A stretch of DNA of 64,000 nt from Frigoribacterium sp. Leaf8 (GTDB lineage: Bacteria; Actinomycetota; Actinomycetes; Actinomycetales; Microbacteriaceae): NCBI RefSeq assembly GCF_001421165.1, contig NZ_LMKB01000005.1, positions 1,346,827 to 1,410,826 on the forward strand, written 5' to 3'. A model generated the notes under the pieces. The model was not told where the DNA came from. It was given only the letters and a program-made list of their open reading frames with translations, and searched no databases. The translations under genes were made by a program, and so were the position numbers. Each line of letters opens with the position of its first letter. Position 1 is the stretch's first letter. Positions 50,602 to 59,295 of this stretch are shown here, piece by piece.

Positions 50602-51663
50602 CTAGGTCCGCCGCCTCGCCATCACGGCGCGCTGCAGGAGCACGAAGACCAGGAGGATGCCGCCGGTGATGATGGTGGTGGCCTCGGGCGGGATGCCTCC
50701 ATCTCGCGTGATGAGCACGTTCATGAGGCCGAGCACGAGCGCTCCCACGACGGACCCGAGCACGAAGCCGACGCCGCCGGTGAGGAGGGTGCCACCGATC
50801 ACCGTGGCGGCGATCGAATCGAGCTCCCACCCGATGCCGGTGATGTTCTGCGCGCTCCCGAGCCGGGCCGTGTAGATGACCGAGGCGAGCCCCGCCAGCG
50901 ATCCGCTGATCACGTAGACGGCGAGCTTCGTGCGGCGCACCGGGAGGCCCATGAGGGCGGCCGACTGCTCCGACCCTCCGATCGCGTACACGGTGCGACC
51001 CAGACGCGTGCGGTGCAGCACGAAGAACGCGACGGCGACCACCACGAGCGCGATGAGCACGCCAGGAGTCGTCACGACGTCGTTCACCTTCGGACCGTCG
51101 ACGACCTTTATGTTCGTCGCGAGCGAGCGGATGGGCGACTCGTCGGCGAGTCGCTCGGGCACCGTGCTGAGGATGGAGGCGAGGCCCCGTCCGAGGAACA
51201 TCATCGCGAGCGTCGCGATGAACGGCTGCACGTCGAAGAACTGGATCAGCACGCCCGAGACGACGCCGGATGCCGTGCCGATGAGGATCATCAGCACCAT
51301 CACGACCCAGGGGTTCCAGCCGGCGTTCGCGAGCAGCACGCCCGCGACGCTGCTGACCGCGACGATCGCACCGACGGAGAGGTCGATGCCCCCCGTGAGG
51401 ATCACGAACGTGAGCCCCACGGCCAGGACGATCACATGGGCGTTGTTGATGAGCAGGTTCGACAGGGTCGCGGCCTGCACGATGCGGCCGTAGGCGATCT
51501 CTCCGTAGGCCAGCATTGCGATCAGGATCACCAGGGCGGCGACCGTCGGCAGGGAATCGAGTCGGAGCCGCATGCGGCGACGCGGTTCGAGGGGCCCGTT
51601 GCCGGGGCCCGGGCCGGGGGTCGGCGTGGGGGTGAGGGGCGGGCGGATCGTCGTGGCGCTCAT
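50602..51663 (-). CDS. ABC sugar permease, YjfF type
   Basis: 353 residues from ATG 51663 (ATGA overlap). BPD_transp_2 permease with about ten helices: VIVLAVGLTFVILTGGIDLSVGAIVAVSSV, DVQPFIATLAMMFLGRGLASI, TRLGRTVYAIGGSEQSAALMGLPVRRTKLAVYVISG, ARLGSAQNITGIGWELDSIAATVIGGTLLTGG. Ribose/galactofuranose-class permease, closest in order and sequence to YjfF. Last gene of the operon. Confidence 0.85.
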   Translation of the reverse strand: MSATTIRPPLTPTPTPGPGPGNGPLEPRRRMRLRLDSLPTVAALVILIAMLAYGEIAYGRIVQAATLSNLLINNAHVIVLAVGLTFVILTGGIDLSVGAIVAVSSVAGVLLANAGWNPWVVMVLMILIGTASGVVSGVLIQFFDVQPFIATLAMMFLGRGLASILSTVPERLADESPIRSLATNIKVVDGPKVNDVVTTPGVLIALVVVAVAFFVLHRTRLGRTVYAIGGSEQSAALMGLPVRRTKLAVYVISGSLAGLASVIYTARLGSAQNITGIGWELDSIAATVIGGTLLTGGVGFVLGSVVGALVLGLMNVLITRDGGIPPEATTIITGGILLVFVLLQRAVMARRRT

Positions 51664-52751
51664 GCGGACACGGCCTCCTTCTCGGTCGGCACGGAGGTCG
51701 GCGCCGGGCGGCGGCGCCTCGTGAACAGGGCGCGGACGCGCCGGGACTGCAGCAGCACGATCGCCACGATCACGATCGCCTTGAAGGCGGGCGTCGCCGA
51801 GGAGGAGACGCCGAGGAACACGACGGTCTTGTCGAGCGTCGCGATGAGGAGCGCCCCGACCGCGGCTCCGAGCAGGTGGAACTTGCCGCCGGCCAGCGAC
51901 GTCCCGCCGATGACGACCGCGAGGATGGCGTCGAGCTCGAGTTGGTAACCGGTGCGCGAGACGTCGACCGTCATGACGCTGGACGTGGCGAAGATCCCGG
52001 CCACGCCGGCGAGCAGGCCGCTCCCGATGTAGGCGGTGAACAGAAGGGCTCGGCGGTCCAGCCCCGCGAGGCGCGCGGCCTTCGGGTCCATTCCGATCGC
52101 TTCGATCATGAGCCCCAGGGCGCTGCGCCGCACGAGGGCGGCGACGCCGAGCGTGATCAGCACGGCCAGCAGGAACACGACGGGTAGTCCGACGAGGTAA
52201 CCGTTGGCGACCCAGCGGAAGGGCTCGTTGGCCGCGGCCGTGTTCTGGCCTCCCGTGATGACCTTGGCCAGGCCACGGCCGGCGAGCATGATCACGAGTG
52301 TGCTGATGAACGGCTGCAGCCCGACGACCGACACGAGCATGCCGTTGACCGCGCCGAGGACCCCGGCGATGAGGAGCGCCAGGCCCATCGCGGCGAGCGC
52401 GACGCCGAGGGAGTCGGAGCCGGCCGCCTTCAGGAACTCCATCGAGACGGCACCGGCGACGACCATGATCGAGCCGACGCTCAGGTCGATGCCGCCGGTG
52501 GCGACCACGAGGCACATGCCCACCGCGATCATGAGCACGGGGGCAGCGGCCCGGAGGATGTCGACGAGGTTGCCCACGAGGTTGCCCGTGTCCGGGTTGA
52601 CGGACAGTGCGAGGTAACCGGGGTCCTTCGCCACGTTGATCGCCAGCAGCAGCACGATCGCGACCGTGCCCCAGACCCAGGGCCGGTGCAACAGGTCACC
52701 GAGCCCGTGGGCGCCCAGGCGCCTGGTCATGGTGGTCGTCGGGTCACTCAT
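51660..52751 (-). CDS. ABC sugar permease, YtfT type
   Basis: 363 residues from ATG 52751 (AGGAGG upstream, ATGA overlap with the ATPase). Permease of the RbsC class: VLMIAVGMCLVVATGGIDLSVGSIMVVAG, VVGLQPFISTLVIMLAGRGLAKVITGG, ALGLMIEAIGMDPKAARLAGLDRR, YQLELDAILAVVIGGTSLAGG. Forms the heteromeric channel with the YjfF-type protein. Confidence 0.85.
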   Translation of the reverse strand: MSDPTTTMTRRLGAHGLGDLLHRPWVWGTVAIVLLLAINVAKDPGYLALSVNPDTGNLVGNLVDILRAAAPVLMIAVGMCLVVATGGIDLSVGSIMVVAGAVSMEFLKAAGSDSLGVALAAMGLALLIAGVLGAVNGMLVSVVGLQPFISTLVIMLAGRGLAKVITGGQNTAAANEPFRWVANGYLVGLPVVFLLAVLITLGVAALVRRSALGLMIEAIGMDPKAARLAGLDRRALLFTAYIGSGLLAGVAGIFATSSVMTVDVSRTGYQLELDAILAVVIGGTSLAGGKFHLLGAAVGALLIATLDKTVVFLGVSSSATPAFKAIVIVAIVLLQSRRVRALFTRRRRPAPTSVPTEKEAVSA

Positions 52752-54322
52752 CGGGTTGCCTCCTCGGGCGTGGTGCGGGGGATGGTCTCGAGGGGGATCT
52801 CGGAGACGCCCTCCTCGGCGATGGCGGCGACGATGGACTCGGCGGTGACGTCCGGTCCCGCCGCGAGCTCGGCGATCTTGCGGTGGTCCTTCAGCACGAC
52901 GATCCGATCGCTGAGCCGGACGACCTCCTCGAGCTCCGAGGAGATGAACACGACGGCGACTCCCGTGTCGGCGAGGGCGGCGACCTGTTCCTGGATCTCG
53001 GCCTTGGCACCGACGTCGATGCCGCGTGTGGGCTCGTCGAGGATCAGCAGCTCCGGCTCGGTCGCCAGCCACCGGCCGAGCAGGACCTTCTGCTGGTTGC
53101 CGCCGGAGAGGTTGCTGATGGGTCGATCGGGATCTGCGGGTCGCACGTTGAGCTCGGTGAGATATTTCGTCACCATGCGGTCCTTCTCCTTGGCCGAGAG
53201 CGGGCGGGCCCAGCCCCGTTTCGCCTGCACGGCGAGCACGAGGTTCTCGCGGACGCTCAGGTCGCGGATGATCCCCTCGTCTCGACGGTTCTCGCTCGAG
53301 AACGCGATGCGGTGCTTCAGGGCCTTCGCAGGGGACGAGATCGCCACGGGGACGCCGTCCATGGTCACGGATCCCGAGTCGGGGCGATCGACTCCGTAGA
53401 GGAGACGGGCGAGTTCCGTGCGGCCGGAGCCGAGGAGGCCGGCGAGGCCCACGACCTCGCCGCGACGCAGGTCGACGTCCGTCGCGTCGAGCGAGCCCTT
53501 GCGGCCGATCCCGGTGGCCCGGTAGACGGGCTCGCCCTCGGCGACCTGTCGGCTCGCCCGGTCCCGGTCGAGGGAGCGGAGGCTCTGCAGGTCCTTGCCG
53601 ATCATCTCCGAGATGAGGCCGGCACGATCGATGTCTCGTGTGAGGTGCTCAGCCACGAACTTGCCGTTGCGCAGCACGGTGAGTCGGTCGCTGATCGCGA
53701 AGACCTGGTCGAGGAAGTGAGAGACGAAGAGGATGGCGACGCCTTCGTCACGAAGGCGTCGCATGACCCGGAAGAGACCTTCGACCTCGTCCGCGTCGAG
53801 GCTCGAGGTCGGCTCGTCGAGGATCAGCACCTTCGCCTCGACGACCGTGGCGCGGCTGATCGCGACGAGCTGCTGGAGGGCGAGGCTGAGCGACGAGAGG
53901 GGGGTGCGCGCGTCCAGGTGACCGAGTCCCACACGCGCCAGGACCTCGGAGGCGGCGGCGTGCGTCCCCTTCCAGTCGATGCCGAACCGGCCGCGCTTCT
54001 CGTGGCCGAGCATGACGTTCTCACCGATGGTGAGGTTGCTGCACAGGTTGACCTCTTGGTAGACCGTCGAGATTCCCGCAGCCTGCGCGTCCGCGGTGCC
54101 CGAGAGGCGACGTTCGACGCCGTCGACGACGACGCGTCCGGAGTCGATGGCGTAGACGCCCGTGAGCGCCTTGATGAGCGTCGATTTACCGGCGCCGTTC
54201 TCGCCCATGAGCGTGTGGACCTCGCCGGGGTAGAGACGGAGGTCGACCCCGTCGAGGGCTTTGACCCCGGGAAAAGCGATGGTGATGGCTTGCATCTCGA
54301 CGATGGGGCCGGGTGCCTGCAT
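52748..54322 (-). CDS. Sugar ABC transporter ATPase, YtfR type (two nucleotide-binding domains)
   Basis: 524 residues from ATG 54322 (AAGGAG 8 nt upstream). Domain 1 (about 8-245): Walker A GENGAGKST, degenerate signature LSLALQQL, Walker B VLILDEPTSSLD. Domain 2 (about 260-500): GLLGSGRTEL (degenerate Walker A), signature LSGGNQQK, LLILDEPTRGID. Energises uptake with the two permeases downstream. 117 nt after the binding-protein gene. Confidence 0.88.
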   Translation of the reverse strand: MQAPGPIVEMQAITIAFPGVKALDGVDLRLYPGEVHTLMGENGAGKSTLIKALTGVYAIDSGRVVVDGVERRLSGTADAQAAGISTVYQEVNLCSNLTIGENVMLGHEKRGRFGIDWKGTHAAASEVLARVGLGHLDARTPLSSLSLALQQLVAISRATVVEAKVLILDEPTSSLDADEVEGLFRVMRRLRDEGVAILFVSHFLDQVFAISDRLTVLRNGKFVAEHLTRDIDRAGLISEMIGKDLQSLRSLDRDRASRQVAEGEPVYRATGIGRKGSLDATDVDLRRGEVVGLAGLLGSGRTELARLLYGVDRPDSGSVTMDGVPVAISSPAKALKHRIAFSSENRRDEGIIRDLSVRENLVLAVQAKRGWARPLSAKEKDRMVTKYLTELNVRPADPDRPISNLSGGNQQKVLLGRWLATEPELLILDEPTRGIDVGAKAEIQEQVAALADTGVAVVFISSELEEVVRLSDRIVVLKDHRKIAELAAGPDVTAESIVAAIAEEGVSEIPLETIPRTTPEEATR

Positions 54323-54439
54323 GCGTGTAACTCCTTGTCTGCCGATGCCCACCCGCCCGCTGCCGTGGCAGCGGGTGGGTGGCGGGGGCGGCGAGGCGGA
54401 CTCGTCCGCCTCGCCGCCGGGTGTGGCCGTGCGGGCTGG

Positions 54440-55423
54440 TCAGAACTTCCGGTCGGGCAGTGCCGTGGCGGCTGCCTCGGGCGAGTCGAACGTGGCCGAC
54501 TCGACGACGATCGACGACTCGACGGTGTCGCCGTCGAGCAGCTTCTGCACTGCCTCGAGGGCCGTGTCGCCGAACAGCGGGTTGTACTCGGCGACGAAGC
54601 TGAGCTTGGACTCGGACAACGCCTCGAGGGCGCTCTTCGTGCCGTCGATGGTGGCGATCTTCACGTCCTTGCCGGGCGTGAGGCCCGCCTCCTCGACCGC
54701 CTGCACGGCGCCGAGTCCCATCTCGTCGTTCTGGGCGAAGACCATCTGGACGTCGTTGCCGTTCGACTTCAGCACCGTCTCGAAGACGCTCTTGGCCTCT
54801 TCGGTCGACCAGTTGGCCGTCTGCGCGCCGATCTTCGTGAATGCGCTGTCTGCGCCGATCACCTCGTCCCAACCTTCGTTGCGTTCGTTCACGACCGAGA
54901 CGCCCGCCGGGCCCTCGAGGGTGAAGTACTTGCCACCCTCGGGAAGCGCGCCCTTGGCCCACTCGGCGACGGACTCGCTGACGGCGATGTTGTCGGGCGC
55001 GATCCGGGTCGCGTAGAGCGAGGTGTCGTCCGGCTCGATGCCACGGTCGATGAGGACGACGGGGATCTCGGCTTCCTTCGCCCGCTCGAGCGAGTCCTCC
55101 CAGCCGGAGCCCTCGGTGGCCGAGAGAAGGATCACGTCGACACCCTCGTCCACGAACGACGTGAACGCGTCGATCTGCGACTTCTGGTCGTTGTTGGTCG
55201 CCGGGGCGTACTTGAGATCGAACCCGGCGTCTCTCGTGAAGGTGTCCTGGATGTTCGTCTCGTTGGCCTGACGCCAGGCGCCCTCGGGGCCGACCGCGAC
55301 GAAGCCGACCGTTGCCAGGTCGTCACCGCCGTCCGTCGAACCGGTGCCGGAACTGCAGGCCGCGAGACCGAGGGCAATGGCCCCTGCGGCGGCGATGGTG
55401 GCGATGCGCCTCTTCGTGGACAT
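54440..55423 (-). CDS. YtfQ-like sugar-binding lipoprotein
   Basis: 327 residues from ATG 55423 (AAGGAGGAG upstream). Lipobox GLAAC (Cys at about 23). Type I periplasmic binding fold with VGFVAVGPEGAWRQANETNIQDTF, SFVDEGVDVILLSATEGSGWEDSLERAKEAEIPVVLIDRGI and SLYATRIAPDN, which parallels YtfQ (galactofuranose-binding) in E. coli; also AQNDEMGLGAVQAVEEAGLTPGKDVKIATIDG. Its own promoter with an operator lies at 55518-55547. Confidence 0.87.
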   Translation of the reverse strand: MSTKRRIATIAAAGAIALGLAACSSGTGSTDGGDDLATVGFVAVGPEGAWRQANETNIQDTFTRDAGFDLKYAPATNNDQKSQIDAFTSFVDEGVDVILLSATEGSGWEDSLERAKEAEIPVVLIDRGIEPDDTSLYATRIAPDNIAVSESVAEWAKGALPEGGKYFTLEGPAGVSVVNERNEGWDEVIGADSAFTKIGAQTANWSTEEAKSVFETVLKSNGNDVQMVFAQNDEMGLGAVQAVEEAGLTPGKDVKIATIDGTKSALEALSESKLSFVAEYNPLFGDTALEAVQKLLDGDTVESSIVVESATFDSPEAAATALPDRKF

Positions 55424-55517
55424 GGATCTCCTCCTTGAGATGACCGGACGTCTTCGTCCGGTCGTGGCCATGAGGCCGGTCGTGCTGCGTGGGCTCGGGT
55501 GCTTCCGCGTGCTGGGA

Positions 55518-55547
55518 ATGTTACCGGTAACAGTTTCGCGAGTGCAA
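55518..55547 (-). promoter_or_regulatory. Promoter and LacI operator of the YtfQ-like operon
   Basis: On the minus strand TTGCAC (55547-55542) and TAACAT (55523-55518), 18 nt apart. The perfect 14-bp palindrome TGTTACCGGTAACA (55519-55532) covers the -10. Leader about 90 nt to ATG 55423. Likely target of the LacI protein at 57390-58427. Confidence 0.65.
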
Positions 55548-55594
55548 GAGTGCTCGAGAACATCCGCCCGTCGGGAAGGGATCGACTGCGAGCC

Positions 55595-57283
55595 TCAGCG
55601 GCGTGACGGCGCTGCAGGCGGCAGGAGGGGCCCGCCCTGCCACACCGGCGGGAAGTCGTCGCCCTCGTCGCTCTCGTCGTCCGGTGCGGCGATGAGCTCG
55701 ACGAGGGTGTCGACCGTGACGCCCGGCCCGTTGCTGAGCTCGCCGATCTTCTCCCGGTCCTTGAGGACGACGATCCGGTCGCTCACCCGCACGAGCTCGT
55801 CGAACGCGCTCGAGATGAACACGACGGCGACACCCTCGAGCGCGAGCTGCGCGATGTGCGCCTGGATGTCGACCTTGGCGCCGATGTCGACGCCGCGCGT
55901 CGGCTCGTCGAGGATCAGCACGCGGGGCCGGATCGCCAGCCAGCGAGCGAGGAGCACCTTCTGCTGGTTGCCGCCCGAGAGCTCGCCGGCGGGTGTCGCC
56001 GGATCGACCGGCGTGATGTCGAAGTGCTCGATGTGCCGCTCGACGAGGTCCTCGCGCTCGGCCTTGGAGAGCGGGTGCGCCCACCCACGCAGAGCCTGCA
56101 ACGCGAGGACGATGTTCTCCCGCACGCTGAGGTCGTTGATGAGGCCCTCCGCCCCTCGATCCTCGGCAGACAACGCCACCCGGTTCCGCAGTGCGTCCGC
56201 AGGGCGGTCGATCACGACGGTCCGACCACCGAGCGTGACCACGCCGCCGTCAGCTCGGTCGGCGCCGGCCAGCAGGCGCGCGAGCTCGGTTCGCCCGGAG
56301 CCGCGAAGCCCCGCGATGCCGACCACCTCTCCCGCGTGCAGCTCGAAGTCGACCGGCCGCAACATCCCGCGGCGTCCTACACCGGTGGCGCGGTACAGCG
56401 GCGGGCCGACCGGATCCACACGATGGGCGCGGCGCTCTGACCCGATGCGTTGCAGGTGCGCGATGTCCTTGCCGATCATCCGCGCGACCAGTTCGGCGCG
56501 GCCGATCTCGTGCGGCAGGTAGTCGCCCTTCTTCACACCGCCTCGAAGGATCGTCATCCGGTCGCTGAGTGCCAGCACCTGCTCGAGGAAGTGCGAGACG
56601 AAGAGGATGGCCACACCCTGGTCGCGGAGGCGGCGGATCACCTCGAAGAGCTGCGCGACGTCGACGGCATCGAGGCTCGACGTGGGCTCGTCCAGCACGA
56701 GCACCCGTGGTCGGTCGACCATGGCGCGGGCGATGGAGACGAGCTGGCGGCTGGCGGGAGTGAGGTCCGCCAGCAGGGCTCGCGGGTCCAGCTCGGCCAG
56801 TCCGAGCTCGGCCAGCATCGTGGCGGCGCGTTCATGCGTCGCACGCCAGGAGATGCCGACGCGACCGTGCACCTCGTGGCCCAGCATCACGTTCTCACCG
56901 ACGCTCAGGTTCTCGACCAGGTGCGATTCCTGGAACGCGGCCTGGATGCCGAGGGCCCGCGCGTCAGCCGGACCGCCGAGACGGACGGGCTCGCCGTCCA
57001 CGAGGACCTCCCCTGCTTCGATCGGGTACACGCCGAGCAGCGCCTTGATGAGCGTGGACTTCCCCGCTCCGTTCTCGCCGAGGAGAGCGTGCACCTCGCC
57101 CGAGTGGAGGTCGAGGTCGACCCTGTCGAGCGCGACGCCGTTCGAGAACGCGACGGTGATCCCCCGCATCTGCACCGTGGGGTGGGCAGGTCCGTCCCGC
57201 CGCTCGTCGTGACCGGACCAGGTCGGGCCAGCGGCCTGAGGGCCGATCGGGTGCATCGTCGTCGATGCCCGTACGTGACGCAC
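55595..57283 (-). CDS. Second sugar ABC transporter ATPase (two nucleotide-binding domains)
   Basis: 562 residues from GTG 57283 (GAGGAG 7 nt upstream). Domain 1: MRGITVAFSNGVALDRVDLDL, GENGAGKST, signature replaced by LTPASRQLVS, VLVLDEPTSSLD. Domain 2: GLRGSGRTEL, LSGGNQQKVLLARWL, VLILDEPTRGVD. A Pro-rich C-terminal tail of about 35 residues is unusual. It is a paralogue of the ATPase at 52748-54322, yet no further permease is present; it either serves the same permeases or one encoded elsewhere. Confidence 0.85.
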   Translation of the reverse strand: MRHVRASTTMHPIGPQAAGPTWSGHDERRDGPAHPTVQMRGITVAFSNGVALDRVDLDLHSGEVHALLGENGAGKSTLIKALLGVYPIEAGEVLVDGEPVRLGGPADARALGIQAAFQESHLVENLSVGENVMLGHEVHGRVGISWRATHERAATMLAELGLAELDPRALLADLTPASRQLVSIARAMVDRPRVLVLDEPTSSLDAVDVAQLFEVIRRLRDQGVAILFVSHFLEQVLALSDRMTILRGGVKKGDYLPHEIGRAELVARMIGKDIAHLQRIGSERRAHRVDPVGPPLYRATGVGRRGMLRPVDFELHAGEVVGIAGLRGSGRTELARLLAGADRADGGVVTLGGRTVVIDRPADALRNRVALSAEDRGAEGLINDLSVRENIVLALQALRGWAHPLSKAEREDLVERHIEHFDITPVDPATPAGELSGGNQQKVLLARWLAIRPRVLILDEPTRGVDIGAKVDIQAHIAQLALEGVAVVFISSAFDELVRVSDRIVVLKDREKIGELSNGPGVTVDTLVELIAAPDDESDEGDDFPPVWQGGPLLPPAAPSRR

Positions 57284-57340
57284 GTGGTGCTCCTCGGGTC
57301 GGAGGCCTTGACGGCCTCGCGCCGGGCGGTGCCCGACGTG

Positions 57341-57359
57341 CACGACTGTAGCTGTCGTG
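57341..57359. promoter_or_regulatory. Small inverted repeat before the second ATPase gene
   Basis: CACGAC-TGTAGCT-GTCGTG in the 106-nt gap between the LacI gene and the ATPase gene; it contains TACAGT on the minus strand, a possible -10. Either a local promoter/operator or a weak attenuator. Confidence 0.3.
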
Positions 57360-57389
57360 ATGCACGCGGGCGAACGACGACGAGCTGGA

Positions 57390-58427
57390 TTACCTCAGAT
57401 GGCCATCTCGGTCGAGAGGGCGCGCAGCCGCGCTGGAGTCACGCACCACGAGCTCGGCGGGAATCCGGCTGTTCTGCGGGATCTCTCGGCCCTCGATCGC
57501 GGCGATCAGGACGTCCACCACGAGCGACCCGAGCGCCGGGAAGTCCTGCCGCACGGTCGTGAGCGGCGGGAGGAAGTGGCGCGAGACGGGCAGGTCGTCG
57601 AAGCCGACGACGCTCAGGTCCTCCGGCACGCGGATGCCGCGGTCGTGGAGGCCGTGGATCACCCCGAGCGCCATCTCGTCATTGGCGACGAACACGGCGG
57701 TGTATTCCGGAACTCCGGTCAGTCCGCGTGCGTAGTCGTAGCCGAAGTCGCTCGACCAGTCACCGATGACGATGGGCCGCTCGTGCATGCCCCATGCCCG
57801 GGTGCGCGCATGGAAGGCACGCTCGCGAGCGCGGGCGTCGAACCAGTCGAGGGGCCCTGAGAGATGGAGGACGTCGCGGTGACCCAGCGACGCGAGGTGA
57901 TCCACGGCCAGCTTCGTGCCGGCAGCCTGGTCGACGGAGACCGTGAGGAAGGCCGGGTCCTTCTCGGCCTTGACGACCAGGGTCGGCAGCCCCGTCGTGA
58001 TGGTCCGGAGCACGGCCACGGACGACGAGCGCGGAGCGACCACGCAGAGTGCGTCGATGCCCTGGCCTGTGAGGTGGCGCACGGCCTCCTCGGGAGTCGC
58101 CGAGTCGTCGCGGAGCGCGAACGACGCCACGGAGTACCCGCCGTCGCGCGCCGATCGCTCGATGGCCCGCAAGATGCTCGACGGACCGAACTCGACGGCG
58201 CTCTCGATCAGCACGCCGATCCGGAGGGCCCGCTGGGTGACGAGCTCGCGCGCAGCACTGTTGGGACGGAAGTCGAGCTCGGCGACGACCTCGAGCACGC
58301 GTTGGCGCGTGGACTCCTTGACCTGCGGGTGACCATTGAGCACGCGTGACACGGTCATGTGCGACACACCAGCACGCTCGGCAACCTCGCGAAGACCGAG
58401 ACGTTCACCGCCGCCTCTGACGCTCAC
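57390..58427 (-). CDS. LacI-family repressor of the YtfQ-like locus
   Basis: 345 residues from GTG 58427 (GGAG 6 nt upstream; TTG 58454 also in frame). DNA-binding region LGLREVAERAGVSHMTVSRVLNGHPQV (about 10-36); sensor domain with LRIGVLIESAVEFGPSS, DHLASLGHRDVLHLSGPLDWFDARARERAF, AVFVANDEMALGVIHGLHDRGIRVPEDLSVVGFDDLPVSRHFLPPLTTVRQDF. Upstream of the transporter genes on the same strand; likely binds TGTTACCGGTAACA. Confidence 0.9.
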   Translation of the reverse strand: MSVRGGGERLGLREVAERAGVSHMTVSRVLNGHPQVKESTRQRVLEVVAELDFRPNSAARELVTQRALRIGVLIESAVEFGPSSILRAIERSARDGGYSVASFALRDDSATPEEAVRHLTGQGIDALCVVAPRSSSVAVLRTITTGLPTLVVKAEKDPAFLTVSVDQAAGTKLAVDHLASLGHRDVLHLSGPLDWFDARARERAFHARTRAWGMHERPIVIGDWSSDFGYDYARGLTGVPEYTAVFVANDEMALGVIHGLHDRGIRVPEDLSVVGFDDLPVSRHFLPPLTTVRQDFPALGSLVVDVLIAAIEGREIPQNSRIPAELVVRDSSAAARPLDRDGHLR

Positions 58428-58644
58428 CCGGGCTCCATCCTGCACGCTCCGCAACGCAGCTTGGCGTCATCTGCGCCGGCGTGGACGTGGCTCCATGGCG
58501 CTGGCTCATTGTACGGGGGCCTTGCTCACGTGGCGGTCGGCTTCCGTGACGAACACGACGGGTACCGCCGTCACGGGGCGTAGCGGACGGACATGATGGG
58601 ACACGAGACACCGACCGAGGGGTGAACGGTGTCAAGGTCTCCGC

Positions 58645-59271
58645 ATGGCGCTCATCTGCTTGGTCCTCTCCGGGGCCGCCCTCCTGGTCAACGGCCTCAC
58701 CCTGCTCGGGCGCGTGCCCGGCCGGGACAGCGGCGTGTTCAACGTCCTGGTCGGCGGTCTGCAGCTCGTCCTCTGCGTGGCCGTGGCCGTGTCAGCCGAC
58801 GGTTCCCTGCCCATCCTCTTCGGGATCTCGGGCACCTTCTTGTTCGGCATCACGTACCTCTACGTCGGCGTGGACTCCCTCCTCGGCCTCGGCGCCGTGG
58901 GCCCGGGCTGGTTCTGCGGCCTGGTCGCCGCTCTCGCCGTCGCCTTCGCGATCGTCCACGTCGCGGACGACCCTTTCCTCGCCGTGCTCTGGACGGGATG
59001 GGCGGCGCTCTGGGCGCTGTTCTTCGTCCTGCTCGCCCTCGGCCGATCGGCCATCAGCACCTACACCGGGTGGGCCCTCGTCCTCGCGAGCCAGGTGACC
59101 ACCACGGTCCCCGCGCTCCTCGGCCTCACCGGGCACTGGCCGACCGGCTCGGTCGCCACGACGGCTGCACTCCTGGCGCTCGTCGGGGTGTTCGGCGGCG
59201 CCGTCCTTCTCACCCGCCGAGCCGCCACACGTCCCCAGCCGGAACACACGCCTGCCCCTGCCGCTGCCTGA
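58645..59271 (+). CDS. AmiS/UreI-family membrane channel
   Basis: 208 residues, about six to seven helices, of normal family length. MALICLVLSGAALLVNGLTLLG opens helix 1; FGISGTFLFGITYLYVGVDSLLGL and GWFCGLVAALAVAFAIV...WTGWAALWALFFVLLALGRS match AmiS/UreI proteins, proton-gated urea/short-amide channels. No urease or amidase gene is next to it; the downstream flavin enzyme 24 nt away is its only partner, so the transported compound is unknown. Confidence 0.82.
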   Translation: MALICLVLSGAALLVNGLTLLGRVPGRDSGVFNVLVGGLQLVLCVAVAVSADGSLPILFGISGTFLFGITYLYVGVDSLLGLGAVGPGWFCGLVAALAVAFAIVHVADDPFLAVLWTGWAALWALFFVLLALGRSAISTYTGWALVLASQVTTTVPALLGLTGHWPTGSVATTAALLALVGVFGGAVLLTRRAATRPQPEHTPAPAAA

Positions 59272-59295
59272 CCCACCAGAACGGAACCGAGACCC

